Positions 61,063 to 64,000 of a stretch of DNA of 64,000 nt are shown piece after piece. The notes beneath the pieces are model-generated. The model did no database searches and had not been told where the DNA came from. It worked only from the letters and a program-made list of their open reading frames with translations. The translations under genes were made by a program, and so were the position numbers. How positions within the stretch are numbered: position 1 is the first letter of the stretch; each line of letters opens with the position of its first letter. This stretch comes from Pirellulales bacterium (GTDB lineage: Bacteria > Planctomycetota > Planctomycetia > Pirellulales > Lacipirellulaceae), in contig JAKVCC010000014.1 in assembly GCA_022448265.1 (NCBI GenBank), positions 56,700-120,699 of the forward strand, read 5' to 3'.

Positions 61063-63408
61063 TCATGCCCCTGGCCCCTGGCCCCCAGTCCGCTCCCGCT
61101 CTACTGGGGCCAGCGGCTCAAACACAACACCCAACGGGCTCAGCAAGACGGCGGGCAATACGACTAAATCGGCTACCACCGCCGAGCTGAGCATGGCAAA
61201 CATTACCCAAGCAAACCGAGCGATCGGAATGAAGTCGCTCATGGCAAACGTCAGCAGTCCCAGGCCGCACGCCAGGGTGGTTTGTATCATCGCCACTCCG
61301 CAACTCGCGTACGCAAAGCGTATGGCCGCGAACTGCGAATCACCGCGGGCCAGGCCGCGGCGAAACCACGTAATAAAGTGCAGCGTATCATCTACGGCAA
61401 TGCCCAATGCGACGCTCGCGGTCATCAGCGAGCCAATTTCTAGCTTTATACCGGCCAGGCCCATTGCCCCCAGCACCAATAGGCAGGGAAATACATTCGG
61501 GATCATCGAAATTAACCCGGCAGTGACGCGTCGCAAAATTAACCAGCCCGTCGCCTTCCAGCCACGGGTCACAGCAAATTCTTCGCTGGATCCCGCCAGT
61601 TGTATTGCGATCATAATGGCGGCAATCAGAGCAAATGCGAGACCGAAACTGTTTGCCAAGTCAACAAGCATTTGCGACTGTGCTTGTTGAACCAAAGGCA
61701 CACCTCCACAGTAGACCGCCTCAATTTCCCCCAGACCGCGTTGCCGATTGCGCTCGAGAATCGGGTCAACTGCTGCCTGCAATTCCTGCAACAGCATTGA
61801 ATAGTTCAGCCCGTGGCCCGCGAATGCGCGCGAGCTCACACGCCACAATTGTTCGGTGGGCGTCTTACGAAAAAAACCCATGGTACGAAACGTTTCGAGG
61901 TTGCGCCCCAGTTGTTGGTTGAAGAGCGCTTCGCGTGAAACCTGCAATATACCTGTGCCGCGGTGGCGGATCTGCCTGGAAAAATTGAGTGCCGATACGA
62001 CAGCCCCGACACTTTCGTTTTCGGCGAGGACGCCGTGAACCGCCCCTACCACGCGCAACCGATCCAGGGGCGAGGCGGCGATGGTTTCTTCATCAAGAGG
62101 AAACCGCAGCACGACTTCTAAAGGGACCAAAGGGCCAATTCGCTCCTCCAGCCAGTCGTAATCTTGAATGATGGGCGCATCAGGAGCAAAAAATGCATGC
62201 ACGCATGCGCTGGAGCGAAAATGAAAAACGCCCCACAGCGATGCCCCAAAGACGACGGTGGTCGCCAGAAGAATCGGGGTGGACCAAGTGGAGACAAAAG
62301 TCAGCAACCGGTCCCAACGATCGCTCGACTTGCGGGCATAGGCTTGCTGTGAAATAGGAATAGAAGCCAACAACGAGGGCAATAGAAAAAACACCGACAC
62401 AGAAGCCAGTAGTACGCCCATTGCCGCATAGCCGCCAAAATTGCTTACAGGCTTCAGGAGGCTTACCGTAAGCGAACCCAGGCCTATCATGGTGGTGAGT
62501 GTCGCTAGGCCGCAAGGCAGCAGCGCTTTTTTTACTGCTCGCTCTACCGCATGCTCAATTCCTTCGTCGCGCGCTGCGCTGAGATAATAGTGGGCTAAAT
62601 GCACGCCTGTCGAGATGCTCAATACGTAGATGAGCGACGGGATCATCAGCATCACGCTGTCCATGTGCCCCCCCGTCGAATGCACCAAGGCCATGCTCAG
62701 TTGCTGACAAAAGAGGGCCGTAAAAAAAACCATTCCCGTGAGAACCACACTTTTGAAAAGGAACGCAAGCAGCAGGCAGCCCACCGCAAAACTACCTAGC
62801 ATCATCCACTGCAAGTGCTTTTCACTTGCATAATCGATCGCGACCGAATCCATGGCGGTGCCGGCCATTCGCAGCGACTTGCGCGCGAGTCCTTCAATTT
62901 GATCTGCGCAGTCTCGGATATGTTCGATTAAAAAATGGCGATTCTTCCAGCCCTCGGGAGTTACCAATAAGACCAGACAGGTCGACTCCAACTCGTCGCC
63001 TGTAAGCCAGCCGCGCAGACGGAGCTGCGCTGCGCGTCTTGATAGGAGCAGCGGTTCACCCTGCAATTGCTCCAACACCTCGGGTCCCGTAATAATCTGT
63101 CGGCTTAGCTTGACTTGGCGCTGGTTGCCAATATCAACGGGCGCGCGCAACCGGGCCGCCAATTGAGGTAGACGTGGGTCCTCGAGGTCGCAACCTTCCC
63201 AGCTGATCATCAGCAGGTCGTCGGCAGAAAAATGCTGCTGAAACCAACGCAATCGTTGGGTAGCATCAAAAGACACGGGCAACCAATCGGCGACCCGGTT
63301 AGAACTCTGCTGGAGCGCAAGCCTGGCCGAAGTGACAATCCACGGCGTCACAAACAGAAAGCACGCGAAGACGACCAGGGAATGTCGCGTGTAGAAAGAG
63401 AGTTTCAT
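61063..63408 (-). CDS. RND/MMPL-family exporter
   Basis: The protein has 781 residues from the ATG at 63408 (an in-frame TTG at 63420 is less likely). A first membrane span (SLVVFACFLFVTPWIVTSAR) is followed by a large periplasmic domain. Five to six spans come next, with LMIPSLIYVLSISTGVHLAH and ATLTTMIGLGSLTVSLLKPV, typical of RND carriers of the MMPL/HpnN type. A second periplasmic domain and a second membrane block (SVALGIAVDDTLHFITWFRR) follow. These proteins often export lipids or lipid-linked compounds. The start lies only 15 bases after the nuoD stop on the same strand, so it is probably co-transcribed with nuoD. The cargo may be made by the neighbouring reductase and glycosyltransferase. 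Confidence 0.85.
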   Translation of the reverse strand: MKLSFYTRHSLVVFACFLFVTPWIVTSARLALQQSSNRVADWLPVSFDATQRLRWFQQHFSADDLLMISWEGCDLEDPRLPQLAARLRAPVDIGNQRQVKLSRQIITGPEVLEQLQGEPLLLSRRAAQLRLRGWLTGDELESTCLVLLVTPEGWKNRHFLIEHIRDCADQIEGLARKSLRMAGTAMDSVAIDYASEKHLQWMMLGSFAVGCLLLAFLFKSVVLTGMVFFTALFCQQLSMALVHSTGGHMDSVMLMIPSLIYVLSISTGVHLAHYYLSAARDEGIEHAVERAVKKALLPCGLATLTTMIGLGSLTVSLLKPVSNFGGYAAMGVLLASVSVFFLLPSLLASIPISQQAYARKSSDRWDRLLTFVSTWSTPILLATTVVFGASLWGVFHFRSSACVHAFFAPDAPIIQDYDWLEERIGPLVPLEVVLRFPLDEETIAASPLDRLRVVGAVHGVLAENESVGAVVSALNFSRQIRHRGTGILQVSREALFNQQLGRNLETFRTMGFFRKTPTEQLWRVSSRAFAGHGLNYSMLLQELQAAVDPILERNRQRGLGEIEAVYCGGVPLVQQAQSQMLVDLANSFGLAFALIAAIMIAIQLAGSSEEFAVTRGWKATGWLILRRVTAGLISMIPNVFPCLLVLGAMGLAGIKLEIGSLMTASVALGIAVDDTLHFITWFRRGLARGDSQFAAIRFAYASCGVAMIQTTLACGLGLLTFAMSDFIPIARFAWVMFAMLSSAVVADLVVLPAVLLSPLGVVFEPLAPVERERTGGQGPGA

Positions 63409-63423
63409 GCACGGAGTCAAATC

Positions 63424-64000
63424 TTAGCGATCAATCTCACCCATCACAATATCCAGGGAGCCGACAATGGCCGGAACATCCGCGATGAGACACCCGGCAC
63501 ACAAGGGTGCGGTCACCGATAGATTGCAGAACGAGCTGCTCCGTGCCCGCGCCCGCCAAGGAATCGCATTCCCATCGCTCACTAGATAAAAACCCATTTG
63601 ACCGCGCGGTGATTCAGTTTCTAGATACGCTTCGCCGACAGGAAGTTTTTGGTTGAGCTTTAAGGGTTCGCCGAAGCTTCCTTCCGCATTGCTGTAACGT
63701 TCCATGGCCTGACGAACTAAATCGATGGCTTGCATTACTTCCAGCATGCGAACGTAGAACCGATGCCAACAGTCACCTAGCACCGCCTCCTGAGGTACCG
63801 CGGGGTAGTCACGGTCCTTGGGATAATGCCCGTCTTTCTGGACGATTACCTCGAAGGCATAGCCGTCGTACATGGACGTGTAGGCTTCCTCGCCATCGCG
63901 ACGCAAGTCGTGGTCCACCCCACTGCCGCGAAGCACCGGGCCGCTCGTGCCATAGTCAATAGCCATTTCGGCAGACATGGTACCGATGCCTGCGGTGCGC
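63424..64000 (-). CDS. nuoD: NADH-quinone oxidoreductase subunit D, C-terminal part (cut by window edge)
   Basis: This is the C-terminal ~190 residues of the 49-kDa subunit, which forms the quinone-reduction site of complex I. It shows GPVLRGSGVDHDLRRDGEEA, GDCWHRFYVRMLEVMQAIDL and ETESPRGQMGFYLVSDGNAI, followed by RARARSSSFCNLSVTAPLCA and ending DVPAIVGSLDIVMGEIDR, all diagnostic of NuoD. The N-terminal part lies beyond the right edge. The next gene on the same strand is the RND exporter, not nuoE or another complex I gene, and nuoH follows only ~6 kb further. Confidence 0.95.
   Translation of the reverse strand, partial: RTAGIGTMSAEMAIDYGTSGPVLRGSGVDHDLRRDGEEAYTSMYDGYAFEVIVQKDGHYPKDRDYPAVPQEAVLGDCWHRFYVRMLEVMQAIDLVRQAMERYSNAEGSFGEPLKLNQKLPVGEAYLETESPRGQMGFYLVSDGNAIPWRARARSSSFCNLSVTAPLCAGCLIADVPAIVGSLDIVMGEIDR

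Overview
The window comes from a planctomycete, most likely of the Pirellulales type. The evidence is a set of lineage-typical families: a BBP7 outer-membrane barrel, a DUF1559 pseudopilin-like protein followed by a small lipoprotein, giant secreted proteins carrying the LEPR-XLL-type N-terminal motif and planctomycete dockerin-like repeats, a formylglycine sulfatase, and complex I genes in an expanded form. Genes are dense and GC-moderate, with many GTG and TTG starts. No CRISPR array, prophage or insertion sequence was seen.

Layout, left to right. 1-5.6 kb: the 5' end of ileS behind a very acidic small protein, a small planctomycete-conserved protein, an AI-2E-type permease, and a GT2 plus GT-C-like membrane pair. 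5.7-8.9 kb: a broken DUF1559 tail, then a minus-strand hflX-SDR-RluA operon. 9.2-21.6 kb: two giant secreted proteins (a beta-helix protein and a subtilase) around a BBP7 barrel. 21.6-24 kb: a cold-shock protein, then the DUF1559 protein and its lipoprotein. 24-29.9 kb: a rhamnose operon (DUF4037 protein, UroD-family protein, GH78 rhamnosidase, RhaM, RhaT). 30-36.8 kb: a His-rich coiled-coil protein, a large secreted toroid-type protein, an AT-rich sulfatase and a Tat-exported beta-propeller. Together with the rhamnose operon these suggest use of a sulfated, rhamnose-containing polysaccharide (inference).

36.8-48.5 kb is mostly housekeeping: tRNA-Val(TAC), a multi-His membrane protein facing a small c-type cytochrome, icd, a ribbon-helix-helix protein, RNase P RNA, a YhcC-type radical SAM protein, an FHA protein, rsgA, an M42 peptidase with a VOC protein, a cysteine-rich envelope protein and TatD.

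48.6-64 kb holds complex I genes on the minus strand: nuoH-J-K-L-M-N, and further right the 3' part of nuoD. nuoI is not between nuoH and nuoJ. Between nuoD and nuoH sit an RND/MMPL exporter, an SDR-reductase with an SCP2-like tail, and a GT2 of the ceramide-glucosyltransferase type. They look like a lipid or glycolipid module placed inside the respiratory locus.

Most interesting points: the rhamnose/sulfatase locus with two unexplained, translationally coupled partners; the lipid-like module splitting the complex I genes; a dockerin-like cassette inside, rather than at the end of, a beta-helix protein; a 13-bp-period degenerate tandem repeat after nuoN; and a 26-cysteine repeat protein. All functions are read from sequence motifs only; no database search was run.
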